Shown one piece after another: positions 42,872-51,697 of a DNA stretch of 64,000 bases (its first letter is position 1; the number at the start of each line of letters is the position of its first letter). The position numbers and the translations under genes are program-made. Below the pieces are notes generated by a model. It saw only the letters and a list, made by a program, of their open reading frames with translations. It was not told the origin of the DNA and searched no databases. The stretch lies in the NCBI GenBank assembly GCA_024637035.1, contig JAGXFW010000014.1, positions 177,904 through 241,903 on the forward strand, in the 5' to 3' direction. The stretch is from Actinomycetes bacterium. GTDB lineage: Bacteria > Actinomycetota > Thermoleophilia > RBG-16-64-13.

Positions 42872-44488
42872 TTGGCGACCGAGGCACGCGAGCCAGAGGC
42901 TCGTTGGACCGTGACACGATCTGTCGGGTTCGCCGTGCTCGGCCTCGGACTCCTCGTCGCGCTCTATCTCACCTCGCGTGCCAACTACGTGCTCTTCCAC
43001 ACGTTGGCGGAGACCTTCACCGTGGTCGTCGCGCTCTCGATCTTCACCGTCACCTACAACGCGAGACGATTCCTCCAGAACAACTATCTGCTGGTACTTG
43101 GCATCGCCTATCTGTTCGTGGCATCGGTGGACGTGCTCCACGCTCTGGCCTACAAGGGGATGGGCGTCTTCCCCGGGGACGACGCAAACATGCCAACGCA
43201 GCTCTGGCTGGTAGCGCGCGGCGTGCAGACGCTGGCGCTGCTCGGGGCGCCCCTGGCCCTGGGGATCCCCCAGGCGAAGACGCGTTTCCTGGTGCCGGCT
43301 TTCGCCCTGCTGACGGCGGGCGGGCTCGCCGCCATCTTCGTCTGGCCGATCATGCCGACGACTCTCGACGCGAACGGCCTCACAGCATTCAAGATCACGA
43401 GCGAATACCTGATCTCCGCGGCTCTCCTGTTCGCTCTCTTCATCCTCGTGCGGCGCAGACAGTTCTTCGAGCCCCGGGTCTTCGGTCTTCTCGCTGGCCA
43501 CATCGCGCTCACGGTCACGTCCGAACTGGCCTTCACGCTCTACTCCCATCCTTACGGCCCGGCGAACATGGTGGGACACCTGCTTCGGATCGTGGCCTTC
43601 TACCTGGCCTACAAGGCGATAGTCCAGACCGCGTTCCTCAGGCCCTCGGCCATCCTGTTCCTCGAACTGCAGGCAAGTGAACGGCTGCACCGACAGGGCG
43701 AGCGACAGTTCCGCCACATCGCCGAAGTGCTGCAGGAAGCCATGCTTTCGATCCCCGAACGGCTACCCGGGGTGGAGTTCGGGCACCTGTACCGCTCGGC
43801 GACACACGCTACCCGCGTAGGCGGCGATTTCTACGACCTCTTCGAACTCGACGACGGCAGGGTGGCGGTGGTGTCCGGCGACGTGTCTGGGAAAGGCCTT
43901 GAGGCAGCCACGCTGACCGCGCGCATCAAACACACCATGCGCGCCTATGCGCTCGAAGGCCACTCTCCCGCCTCCGTGCTCGAACGCACCAACCGAGTGA
44001 TCACGCGCTCAACAGACACCACGTCATGGGCCAGCATATTCCTGGGATACCTCGACGTGCCGACCGGATCACTCATGTACTGCTCGGCCGGCCACCCGCC
44101 GCCCATAGTCCGCCGAGCCGGCGGCTCGACGCGGGGCCCGCGCACCTTCCAGCTCAACCCTAACTCCCCCATCGCGGGAGCCTTCGATGAGACGGAGTTC
44201 AGTCAGGATGTCGAGGTGTTGGAGCCGGGCGACGTGCTCCTGCTCTATACGGATGGAGTCACCGAAGCCAGGAGAGGCAGGGAGATCTTCGGGGAAGAGC
44301 GCCTGATGACGGCCCTCGACGAGTGCCCGGACCGCGGCACCGAAGATATCCCGAGCCGCATCTTCTCCACGGTGCTCGCGTATTGCTCCGGCCGCCTGTC
44401 GGACGACATCGCCTTGGTCGCGCTCGCTATTACTCCCGCCGACTCCCCCCGACGCAGGTTTCAAGCGACGCAACGCGCAGGATCGTAA
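42872..44488 (+). CDS. Membrane sensor with SpoIIE-type PP2C phosphatase
   Basis: 538 residues. The first 255 form about eight membrane helices of MASE3-type sensor topology, with EYLISAALLFALFILVRRRQF near the end. After a short helix (RHIAEVLQEAMLSIPERLPG) follows the SpoIIE/RsbU-type serine phosphatase: GGDFYDLFELDDGRVAVVSGDVSGKGLEAA, SAGHPPPIV and LLLYTDGVTEARR, all with metal-binding aspartates. Such proteins act in partner-switch regulation of sigma factors or anti-sigma antagonists. I chose TTG 42872, which has GGGAG 7 nt upstream; the longer frame starting 42620 overlaps rlmKL. Confidence 0.87.
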   Translation: MATEAREPEARWTVTRSVGFAVLGLGLLVALYLTSRANYVLFHTLAETFTVVVALSIFTVTYNARRFLQNNYLLVLGIAYLFVASVDVLHALAYKGMGVFPGDDANMPTQLWLVARGVQTLALLGAPLALGIPQAKTRFLVPAFALLTAGGLAAIFVWPIMPTTLDANGLTAFKITSEYLISAALLFALFILVRRRQFFEPRVFGLLAGHIALTVTSELAFTLYSHPYGPANMVGHLLRIVAFYLAYKAIVQTAFLRPSAILFLELQASERLHRQGERQFRHIAEVLQEAMLSIPERLPGVEFGHLYRSATHATRVGGDFYDLFELDDGRVAVVSGDVSGKGLEAATLTARIKHTMRAYALEGHSPASVLERTNRVITRSTDTTSWASIFLGYLDVPTGSLMYCSAGHPPPIVRRAGGSTRGPRTFQLNPNSPIAGAFDETEFSQDVEVLEPGDVLLLYTDGVTEARRGREIFGEERLMTALDECPDRGTEDIPSRIFSTVLAYCSGRLSDDIALVALAITPADSPRRRFQATQRAGS

Positions 44489-44499
44489 GGAGGGGCCAC

Positions 44500-44922
44500 A
44501 TGGACACGATCGACTACATCAGCAAGAACGATGGGATGATCCGCCAGTTCGGCATGCAGGTCGAGGATGCCGGTGACGGCTACGCCAAGGTCTCGGTGGT
44601 CGTGCAAGAGGCCTTCCTCAACCAGCACGGTGTCGCCCACGGAGCCCTGGTGTTCGCCCTTGCCGACGTGGCCTTCGCCATCGCCGTGAACTCGCTCACC
44701 GACGCCATGGGCGTGCAGTGGAGTTTCAACATATTGCGCGCCGCACGGGCCGGCGAGACGCTTACCGCCGAGTGCTCCACGGTGCATCGCGGCTCGCGCC
44801 TGTTCGTCGTGCACTACACCGTCACATCCGATACCGGCAAGCTCATCGCCCAGGGACAGGCCACGGCACTGCCGGTGGAGAACACTGCCATCAAGAGCGG
44901 AGGGGGCGCACCCCCGGGGTGA
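44500..44922 (+). CDS. PaaI-type hotdog thioesterase
   Basis: 140 residues of hotdog fold, PaaI/YdiI type, with FLNQHGVAHGALVFALADVAFA as the active-site helix (HG and Asp/Ala) and the C-terminal SRLFVVHYTV strand. It hydrolyses an acyl- or aryl-CoA. TAAGGAGG lies just before the ATG, 11 nt after the phosphatase stop, so it is probably co-transcribed with it although no functional link is evident. Confidence 0.85.
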   Translation: MDTIDYISKNDGMIRQFGMQVEDAGDGYAKVSVVVQEAFLNQHGVAHGALVFALADVAFAIAVNSLTDAMGVQWSFNILRAARAGETLTAECSTVHRGSRLFVVHYTVTSDTGKLIAQGQATALPVENTAIKSGGGAPPG

Positions 44923-45178
44923 GCCCCTGGTTCGCGGGCGCGGATCGAGGCGGCGAAGAGCTCGGTCTGACATATGGAAAGTATGCTCCCATGGTAAGCT
45001 ACATCCGATCATCGACCTGTTGGATCGCTGGGTCGTGGGCGAGGCCCGAACCGACGGTTCCGCGCCGCCGGCACGTTGAACGAGCCCGGCGTCATCGGTT
45101 GCCCTTGTTGGCCGACCGGGACGCGCAGGGCATCTTCGCCACACACCCATACTGCACATAGGAGGAGACCGGCGACGT

Positions 45179-48100
45179 ATGGCCACGCTCGGGATCGACA
45201 TCGGCTGCATCAGTACCAAGATGGCGGTTGTGGGAGAGGAGTCGGACCGCGAGACCTTCGCTCGACTCGCGCACGACCACCCGCTGTTCCGCACTCCCCC
45301 GGCCTCGTCGGCCGCAGGCGAGGGCTCGACGGAGGCGCCGCTCCTGGTGACCGAGTACCGCCGCATCACCGGTAGCCCCATCGAGAGCTCACGTGAGCTG
45401 CTCTCCGAGGTGCTCGAAGCCCTACCTCCCGACTCCGTGTCCGGCATCAGGGTCACAGGCTCGGGCGCCAAGCTGATCGCGTCAGGCCTGGGCGCCGGCA
45501 TCGAGAACGAGTTCATGGCGATCGCGCGGGCGGTGGGCACGCTGCACCCGGAAGTAGCGTACGTCTTCGAGATGGGCGGCGAGACTTCGAAGTTCATCCA
45601 CCTCGAGATCGACCCCGACACCGGTCGCGTCGGCATCGCCGACTACCAGACCAACGGAGATTGCGCGGCGGGAACCGGCTCGTTCATGGATCAGCAGGCC
45701 AACCGCCTGCTGTACGAGGTCGAGGACATAGGCGACATCGTGTGCGGTGCCGGTAAGGCCGCCACCATCGCAGGCCGCTGCTCGGTGTTCGCGAAGTCCG
45801 ACATGATCCACGCCCAGCAGAAGGGCTATCAGCCGCCCGAGGTGCTCAAGGGCCTCTGCAACGCGGTGATCCGGAACTACAAGGGCACGATCGCCAAGGG
45901 CAAGCACATCGAGGGCAAGGTGGCCTTCATCGGTGGAGTGGCCGCGAACGAAGGAGCGGTCGAAGCCCTGCTCGAAGCCTTTGAGCTCCCCAGAGAACGC
46001 CTCCTGATCCCGCGAGACTACGCGTGGATGGGGGCCATCGGCGCCGCGCTCATCGAAGCGGACGAGGCAGCCGGTCGCGGTCCCATGGTGATCGACGTGC
46101 AAGATCTTGGCACCCTTCAATCGGGCGGGCTTCCCGTCTCCGATCCTCTCAACATGGACCGCGTCATCCTTCTTCGCGACCGGGTGAAGCCGTACGAGCT
46201 CCCCACTGAAGGCACGTTCGACGCGTATCTGGGCATCGATGTGGGTTCTGTGTCGACCAACCTCGTGGTGCTCGACGCCGACGGCGAGGTGGTCAAGGAG
46301 ATCTACATCAAGACCGACGGCCGCCCGGTGGAGGTGGTCAACAGAGGCCTTGCCGAGATCCGCGACGAACTCGGCGACCGGCTGGTCATCAGGGGTGTGG
46401 GCACCACCGGCTCCGGGCGCGAGCTGATCGGCGAGTTGGCCGGCGCCGACACCGTGAACGACGAGATCACCGCCCACAAGACCGGCGCCACGTTCATCGG
46501 GCGTAAGCTCATCGGACGCATTCCCGACACCATCTTCGAGATCGGCGGGCAGGATTCGAAGTACATCAGCCTGCAGGATGGGGTCGTGGTGGACTTCGCC
46601 ATGAACGAAGCCTGCGCCGCGGGCACGGGCTCCTTCCTCGAAGAACAGGCCGAGAAGCTCGGCATCAGTATCATCGGCGAATTCGCCGAGTTGGGCCTGG
46701 GTGCTCCCTCTCCGGTACGCCTCGGAGAGCGCTGCACGGTGTTCATGGAGCGCGACGTCAACTCGTATCTCCAACGCGGGGCGGAGAAGTCCGATCTGGT
46801 CGCGGGCCTCGCGTACTCGATCGTCTACAACTACCTGAACCGCCTCGTGGGCACGCGTCACGTGGGCGACACCATCTACTTCCAGGGCGGCACCGCCTAC
46901 AACGATGCCGTGGCGGCCGCCTTCAGCCAGGTGCTCGACAAAGAGATCATCGTGCCGCCCCATAACGGAGTGGTGGGAGCGATCGGTATGGGTCTGCTCG
47001 CCCGAGAGAAGATGTCGGCCACGGGCGACATCTCGCGCTTCCGAGGCTGGGATCTCGAACAGGTGGACTATACGATCCGAGAGTTCACGTGCAAGGGCTG
47101 CACCAACGAATGCGACATCCGCCAGTTCACCATCGGCGACGAGAAGACCTACTGGGGCGACAAGTGCTCCGACCGGTACCGCAAGCGCGCCAAGGTGGAC
47201 AAGACGCCGGTGATACAAGACCTGCTCGCGTTCCGCGAGAAGGTGGCGTTCTCGTACATCGTCGACGACCAGAGCCAGCCGCCCGCCGTGGCTCGCAAGA
47301 CCGACAGAGACGGGGAGCCCGACTTCTCGGGCATGGTGCGCACCGGTTCCGGCGCGCGCCTGGGCACCGTGGGTATCCCCCGTTCCATGTACACGTTCGA
47401 CCGCCTGCCCTTCTGGTCGGTGTTCTTCAAGGAGTGCGGCTTCGATGTGCTCATCTCGGGCGAGACCGATCGGCACATCCGTGAAGCCGGGGTGGATCAC
47501 TCGGTGGCCGAGCCCTGCTTCCCGATACGTGTGGCGCATGGGCACGTCTCGCAGCTCTTCGAGGGCGGCGCCGACACCGTGTTCGTGCCGAACATCCTCA
47601 ACGAGGAGACCGATCACCCCGATATCGAGTCCCACGCATGTCCGTGGGGGCAGACCCTCCCCTGGGTGATACGAGCGGCCCCGCATCTCGAGCAATACGC
47701 GGATCGCATGCTCGCGCCGACGATCCACTTCCGTCGGGGCCCGCGGTATCTGAAGGAGTCGCTGGGCGAAGCGCTCAAGCAGTTCGGAGTGGCACGGAAG
47801 ACAGTGGGTCAAGCGGTAGATCGAGCCTACGCAGCCCAAACCGGGTACAAGAACGCACTCGTGCAGGCTGGCAGCGACGCGCTTGCCGCCATCGAGGAAC
47901 AGGGCGAGATGGGCATCGTGCTCCTCGGACGCGGCTACAACGTGTACGACTCGGGCGTCAACATGGATATCCCCGCCAAGCTGCGCAAGTACTACGGCGT
48001 GAACGTGATCCCCATGGACTTCCTGCCGCTGTGGGGCACCCCGACGCAAGACGTCGTGCCCAACATGTTCTGGAACTACGGCCGCCGTATGATCCAGGCT

Positions 48101-48358
48101 GCCAAGTTCGTGGCCGAGCACCCGTACCTGCACATAATCCACATCACCAACTTCAAGTGTGGCCCCGACTCCTACATCAAGCACTTCATGCGGGCCGCCT
48201 CGACGCAACCCTTCCTTACGCTGCAGTTCGACGAGCACACCAACGACGCCGGCGCCATGACCCGCTGCGAGGCCTACCTCGATAGCAAGGGCTTCCTGCG
48301 CTGGTGGACCCGCGACGCGCAGGCCACCCAGGAGCCGGTAGTGGGAGACAGGACGTGA
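45179..48358 (+). CDS. Acyl-CoA dehydratase activase-like ATPase with two ASKHA domains and DUF2229
   Basis: 1059 residues. Two tandem BcrAD/BadFG-type ATPase domains begin LGIDIGCISTKMAVV and YLGIDVGSVSTNLVVLD; each has an AAGTGSF cluster (GDCAAGTGSFMDQQ and NEACAAGTGSFLEEQAEK) near its cluster-binding cysteines. A C-terminal DUF2229/CoA-dehydratase-like half carries FTCKGCTNECDIRQF, HSVAEPCFPIRVAHGH and GRGYNVYDSGVN. Such activases use ATP to drive electrons to 2-hydroxyacyl-CoA dehydratases or benzoyl-CoA reductases, but no dehydratase is adjacent here. A GGAGGAG site precedes ATG 45179. The stop overlaps the next gene as GTGA. Confidence 0.87.
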   Translation: MATLGIDIGCISTKMAVVGEESDRETFARLAHDHPLFRTPPASSAAGEGSTEAPLLVTEYRRITGSPIESSRELLSEVLEALPPDSVSGIRVTGSGAKLIASGLGAGIENEFMAIARAVGTLHPEVAYVFEMGGETSKFIHLEIDPDTGRVGIADYQTNGDCAAGTGSFMDQQANRLLYEVEDIGDIVCGAGKAATIAGRCSVFAKSDMIHAQQKGYQPPEVLKGLCNAVIRNYKGTIAKGKHIEGKVAFIGGVAANEGAVEALLEAFELPRERLLIPRDYAWMGAIGAALIEADEAAGRGPMVIDVQDLGTLQSGGLPVSDPLNMDRVILLRDRVKPYELPTEGTFDAYLGIDVGSVSTNLVVLDADGEVVKEIYIKTDGRPVEVVNRGLAEIRDELGDRLVIRGVGTTGSGRELIGELAGADTVNDEITAHKTGATFIGRKLIGRIPDTIFEIGGQDSKYISLQDGVVVDFAMNEACAAGTGSFLEEQAEKLGISIIGEFAELGLGAPSPVRLGERCTVFMERDVNSYLQRGAEKSDLVAGLAYSIVYNYLNRLVGTRHVGDTIYFQGGTAYNDAVAAAFSQVLDKEIIVPPHNGVVGAIGMGLLAREKMSATGDISRFRGWDLEQVDYTIREFTCKGCTNECDIRQFTIGDEKTYWGDKCSDRYRKRAKVDKTPVIQDLLAFREKVAFSYIVDDQSQPPAVARKTDRDGEPDFSGMVRTGSGARLGTVGIPRSMYTFDRLPFWSVFFKECGFDVLISGETDRHIREAGVDHSVAEPCFPIRVAHGHVSQLFEGGADTVFVPNILNEETDHPDIESHACPWGQTLPWVIRAAPHLEQYADRMLAPTIHFRRGPRYLKESLGEALKQFGVARKTVGQAVDRAYAAQTGYKNALVQAGSDALAAIEEQGEMGIVLLGRGYNVYDSGVNMDIPAKLRKYYGVNVIPMDFLPLWGTPTQDVVPNMFWNYGRRMIQAAKFVAEHPYLHIIHITNFKCGPDSYIKHFMRAASTQPFLTLQFDEHTNDAGAMTRCEAYLDSKGFLRWWTRDAQATQEPVVGDRT

Positions 48359-49725
48359 GCACAGAGACCAAGGCACCGGGCAACGGCAAGGCGACCCGCG
48401 AGCAGGCGTTGAACGCGTACACGGGCACGGCGCAACCCGAGAGTCTGCGGAGCGCCGAGGGCAGCCCGATGGTGAGCGGCAAAGTGGACCTCACGGGTCG
48501 CACGCTGTTCCTCCCCCGCATGCCCTATGGTGGCTCACGACTCCTCGGAGCCGCGATGCAGTCCATCGGGATCGAGGCCCGGGTCACCCCGGAATCCGAC
48601 GCGCGCACCCTCGAGCTCGGGGGTAAGTACACTTCGGGAGACGAGTGCTACCCGCAGAAGGTGGTGATCGGCGACCTGATGAAGCTCCTTGTTGACGACC
48701 GCCTCCCCCCCAAGGAAGTCGCCTTCATGGTCCCCACGGCCAACGGGCCCTGCCGCTTCGGCCAGTACGCCGCACTCCAGCGGTTGGTGCTGGACGAGAA
48801 CGGCTTCGAGGACGTGGAGATCCTCTCGCTCACTTCCGCCGACGGCTACGCGGGTATCGGCGAGCATGCACCCGAACTCGTACGTACCGGCTGGCGCGCC
48901 GTCGTGGCGAACGACATCCTCATGAAGCTCCTCCTCAAGACCCGGCCCTACGAGGTGGAGCCGGGGCAGACCGACCAGGTGTACCTCGACGCGCTCGACA
49001 CTCTTTCCGCCGTGATCTCTCGGCCAGGCGTGAGCCAGAAGGAGAAGCTCGCCAACATGAAGGCGGCCCTCGCGCGGGTAAAGGAGTCGTTCCTCGCGAT
49101 CCCTGTGCGCGACGAGGAGCGGCCGCTCATCGGCATCGTGGGCGAGATCTTCTGCCGGTTGAACACGTTCTCCAACGAAGACCTCATCAGGCGGGTCGAA
49201 GCCGCCGGCGGCGAGTGCTGGCTCGCCGGCATCGCCGAGTGGATCTGGTACACCACCGAGGAACGCTTCCGCCGCTATCGGGAGGAGAAGCGCCGGGTCA
49301 GTAAGGGCTGGGCCCTTGCCTACATCACCCAGCGGGTGCAGCAGCGCGACGAACACGCACTCATGCACGACTTCCACGACGTATTCCGCGGTTACGAGGA
49401 ACCCGAGGTATCCGAGGTACTCGGGTACTCCCGGCCCTACCTACCCCAATCGGGTGCGATGGGCGAGATGGTGCTCTCCACCGGTGGCGCCATCTACCTG
49501 CAGAAGAAGGGCGCCGACGGCATCATCGACATCAGCCCGTTCACCTGCATGAACGGCATCATCACCGAGGCGATATACCCCAAAGTCAGCCGGGAGCACG
49601 ACAACATCCCCATCCGGATGTTCTACTTCGACGGCACCCAGAGCGACCTCGATCGCGACGTGGGTATCTTCCTGGAATTGGCTCGAACCTACCGCCGACG
49701 CAAGAAGGTCACGCGGAAGGTCTGA
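48355..49725 (+). CDS. Activase-associated dehydratase-like subunit
   Basis: 456 residues from GTG 48355, overlapping the activase stop as GTGA. It resembles the second half of the single-chain activase fusions: LPRMPYGGSRLLGAAMQSIG, TSGDECYPQKVVIGDLM, VPTANGPCRFGQYAALQRLVL and DISPFTCMNGIITEAIYP. Cysteines at GDECYPQ, NGPCRFG and FTCMNG are of the kind that hold a cluster in 2-hydroxyglutaryl-CoA dehydratase D-like proteins. Such pairs occur in many anaerobes; their substrate has not been established. It ends 17 nt inside the 3' end of the leftward coaE gene. Confidence 0.83.
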   Translation: MSTETKAPGNGKATREQALNAYTGTAQPESLRSAEGSPMVSGKVDLTGRTLFLPRMPYGGSRLLGAAMQSIGIEARVTPESDARTLELGGKYTSGDECYPQKVVIGDLMKLLVDDRLPPKEVAFMVPTANGPCRFGQYAALQRLVLDENGFEDVEILSLTSADGYAGIGEHAPELVRTGWRAVVANDILMKLLLKTRPYEVEPGQTDQVYLDALDTLSAVISRPGVSQKEKLANMKAALARVKESFLAIPVRDEERPLIGIVGEIFCRLNTFSNEDLIRRVEAAGGECWLAGIAEWIWYTTEERFRRYREEKRRVSKGWALAYITQRVQQRDEHALMHDFHDVFRGYEEPEVSEVLGYSRPYLPQSGAMGEMVLSTGGAIYLQKKGADGIIDISPFTCMNGIITEAIYPKVSREHDNIPIRMFYFDGTQSDLDRDVGIFLELARTYRRRKKVTRKV

Positions 49726-50767
49726 CCTCTCCCGCGACCTCCAGCGTCACCAGGGGTGCGTCCTCCGCCGAATTCGACACTTCATACGACGCCCCCGGCT
49801 CCAGGACCACGGCGAACAGCGCCCGGACATCTTGAGGCGAGCCGTCCGGACCACGCAAGACGCCGCTTCCCGTCAGGACGACCATCCGCCCGCCGCTTCC
49901 ATTGGCAGGCATCTCGATAACGGTCCGCCCCCCAGGGGGTATCCTCCGCCAGTCGGTGGAGATACCTAGTGAGGGCTCCGCGACCGGACCGGTCAATACG
50001 GCCGGAGTCCTGTCGCCCCACGATTCCGCGGCCTCCTCGGCGAGGGCCAAGGTGTCGACCACCGTTGCCGGGGCGGCGAGACCCACCACGATCTCCTCGA
50101 CGCTGCCGCGACGGATACCGAGGTGGGTCTCGCGCAGCGATTCCAGCAGACCGTCCACCCAGGCCGCGAGTGCGGTCTTACCGCCGCTGTTGTCGAAGGA
50201 GTAGTCGGCCAACGCCCGCCGCTCTTCGTCGGGGAGCTGGAGCGCCTCCCTGATCGCGAAATCAGCGTCGCTGAATGCATGCTCAGCACGATGGTAGCGA
50301 ACGATAGAGTCGGCGCTCATCGTCACGGTCACGTCGAACAGGTCCTGCCATCCCGCTTCGAACAACAGCGGCACTTCAGCCACGACCACACGCCCATCGG
50401 CCACCGATGCGAGCACCTGCGTGAGGTGGCGCCGCACTACGGGGTGGAGTATCGATTCGAGGAACTCGAGGTCGCGGGGTCGACTGAACACCCGTGACGC
50501 GACCGCGTGGCGGTCGATCGACCCGTCGGGCCTCACGATGCCCCCGCCGAAACGACTCACCACGGCCGCCTTGATCTCGGGAAGCTCGTAGGCCCCATGG
50601 ACTATCGCGTCGGCGGACACGACGACCGCGCCCCCCGCCTCGAAGAACTCGAGAGCCAGGCTCTTCCCCGCCCCGATACCACCCGTCAACCCTACTGAGA
50701 GTATCGAAGTGCGCCAGGGGCGTGCGTTCTCCGCCCTGCCCCTTCCCATTCCCACAGACTCAGACAT
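49709..50767 (-). CDS. coaE: Dephospho-CoA kinase with C-terminal extension
   Basis: 352 residues, where usual CoaE has about 200. The kinase starts SILSVGLTGGIGAGKSLALEFF (P-loop at 29-36), has ADAIVHGAYELPEI, FGGGIVRPDGSIDRHAVASRVF, EVPLLFEAGWQDLFD and the C-terminal NSGGKTALAAWVDGL. It phosphorylates dephospho-CoA, the last step of CoA synthesis. Residues about 225-352 add a beta-rich region (PPGGRTVIEMP, SGSGVLRG-like and VVLEPGASYEVSN) resembling a cupin-like sensory or stabilising domain; this assignment is inference. The ATG at 50767 has a G-run ribosome site. Confidence 0.86.
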   Translation of the reverse strand: MSESVGMGRGRAENARPWRTSILSVGLTGGIGAGKSLALEFFEAGGAVVVSADAIVHGAYELPEIKAAVVSRFGGGIVRPDGSIDRHAVASRVFSRPRDLEFLESILHPVVRRHLTQVLASVADGRVVVAEVPLLFEAGWQDLFDVTVTMSADSIVRYHRAEHAFSDADFAIREALQLPDEERRALADYSFDNSGGKTALAAWVDGLLESLRETHLGIRRGSVEEIVVGLAAPATVVDTLALAEEAAESWGDRTPAVLTGPVAEPSLGISTDWRRIPPGGRTVIEMPANGSGGRMVVLTGSGVLRGPDGSPQDVRALFAVVLEPGASYEVSNSAEDAPLVTLEVAGEVRPSA

Positions 50768-50944
50768 AGCCCCCCCCTCAGAGACACCCGGCGCCTTCCG
50801 GATTCCCATCCGCGCCGATGGTACCTGTCTAGACATGGGCTATCTTGACGCACCCTGCCGCTTCCGTCAACCTCGGGGGGGAACTCGGTGCTCGACGAAT
50901 GGGCCGGATCGTCCCGACAAGCCAACGACCGCCGTTCAATGAAT

Positions 50945-50950
50945 TACAAT
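50945..50950 (+). promoter_or_regulatory. -10 element of a leaderless lipoprotein promoter
   Basis: TACAAT lies 9 bp before the ATG at 50960, the spacing expected for a leaderless transcript. No Shine-Dalgarno is present. A -35 element is not obvious. Confidence 0.45.
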
Positions 50951-50959
50951 GTGTCCATC

Positions 50960-51628
50960 ATGGCGCGGACCACAGGCAGACACCTTCCGATGTGCGCGGG
51001 CCTTTCGCCGCTCGGGCGGCGCCTGTCTGTGGCCTCGGCCCTGGCGATCGCGCTGTCGGTGGTGCTTCTCGCCTTGGCCGGTTGCGGCGACGGTGGTGGC
51101 GCCGGCACGACGGCAGGCACTGCGAACCTCCCCGAGCGGGATGAGTTCGACAACAGGCCTACCGTGCAGTTGGCAGTGGTCGAAGCGACCGACTCCAGTC
51201 ATCTGCTCCCCGTGAACGACATCACGTACGAGGCCTCGAACCTCTACGACGAGGCTCTCTCCACGGCATGGAACGTGGGTGCGGGGGTGGAACCCTCCGG
51301 GCAGACAGCGACCCTGACGCTAGCCGGCCCCTCGTTGATCGACAAAGTCGAGATCGCGAACGGTTACCAGAAGTCGGGTGACTCATTCCAACGTTCGGGT
51401 CGAGCGACCTTCCTGTTGCTTACGTTCTCCGACGGTACCTCGAGCAGCGTTTCGCTGGAGGACCGAGAAGGCTGGCAACTCACCGACATCGCCGATGTCG
51501 TCACAGAGACCGTCACGATCAAGTTCATCGATATCTACCCGGGACGCGACAGGAAGCTTGCCTCAGCTGCTGTGTCGGAGGTCAGGCTCCTCGGGAAGGA
51601 CCTCTCCGCAAGCGGCGATCCCCAGTAG
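50960..51628 (+). CDS. Lipoprotein with NADase-type glycan-binding (discoidin-like) domain
   Basis: 222 residues. The signal peptide (basic MARTTGRHLP, hydrophobic SVASALAIALSVVLLALAGC) ends in a lipobox with Cys42, so it is membrane-anchored outside the cell. A beta-sandwich follows from about residue 75 with YEASNLYDEALSTAWNVG, KVEIANGYQKSGDSF, FLLLTFSDGTSSSVSLED and TVTIKFIDIYPG, matching the NADase-type glycan-binding/F5/8C module. No catalytic NADase domain is present, so it is likely a binding lipoprotein. ATG 50960 is leaderless by the TACAAT spacing; upstream in-frame codons would put the signal peptide too deep. Confidence 0.8.
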   Translation: MARTTGRHLPMCAGLSPLGRRLSVASALAIALSVVLLALAGCGDGGGAGTTAGTANLPERDEFDNRPTVQLAVVEATDSSHLLPVNDITYEASNLYDEALSTAWNVGAGVEPSGQTATLTLAGPSLIDKVEIANGYQKSGDSFQRSGRATFLLLTFSDGTSSSVSLEDREGWQLTDIADVVTETVTIKFIDIYPGRDRKLASAAVSEVRLLGKDLSASGDPQ

Positions 51629-51672
51629 CCGCGCACGCGTCGCGCTGAGCGCCGCGCCGCGCGACTGCTCCG

Positions 51673-51694
51673 CCCGGCCGCCCAGCCGGGGTTT
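51673..51694 (+). terminator. Hairpin terminator after the lipoprotein
   Basis: CCCGGC pairs with GCCGGG around CGCCCA, followed by GTTT. It sits between this gene and the convergent corrinoid protein gene, which ends at 51698. Confidence 0.6.
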
Positions 51695-51697
51695 CGC

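Noticed and set aside
48304..48358. Activase and its partner as one broken gene
   Set aside because: The GTGA overlap with a clean N-terminus of the second protein fits two genes; no frameshift is needed to join them.
45482..48376. Long antisense frame (964 residues) opposite the activase gene
   Set aside because: Long antisense frames are expected in this GC-rich sequence; the opposite strand has clear family motifs and a ribosome site while this one has neither.
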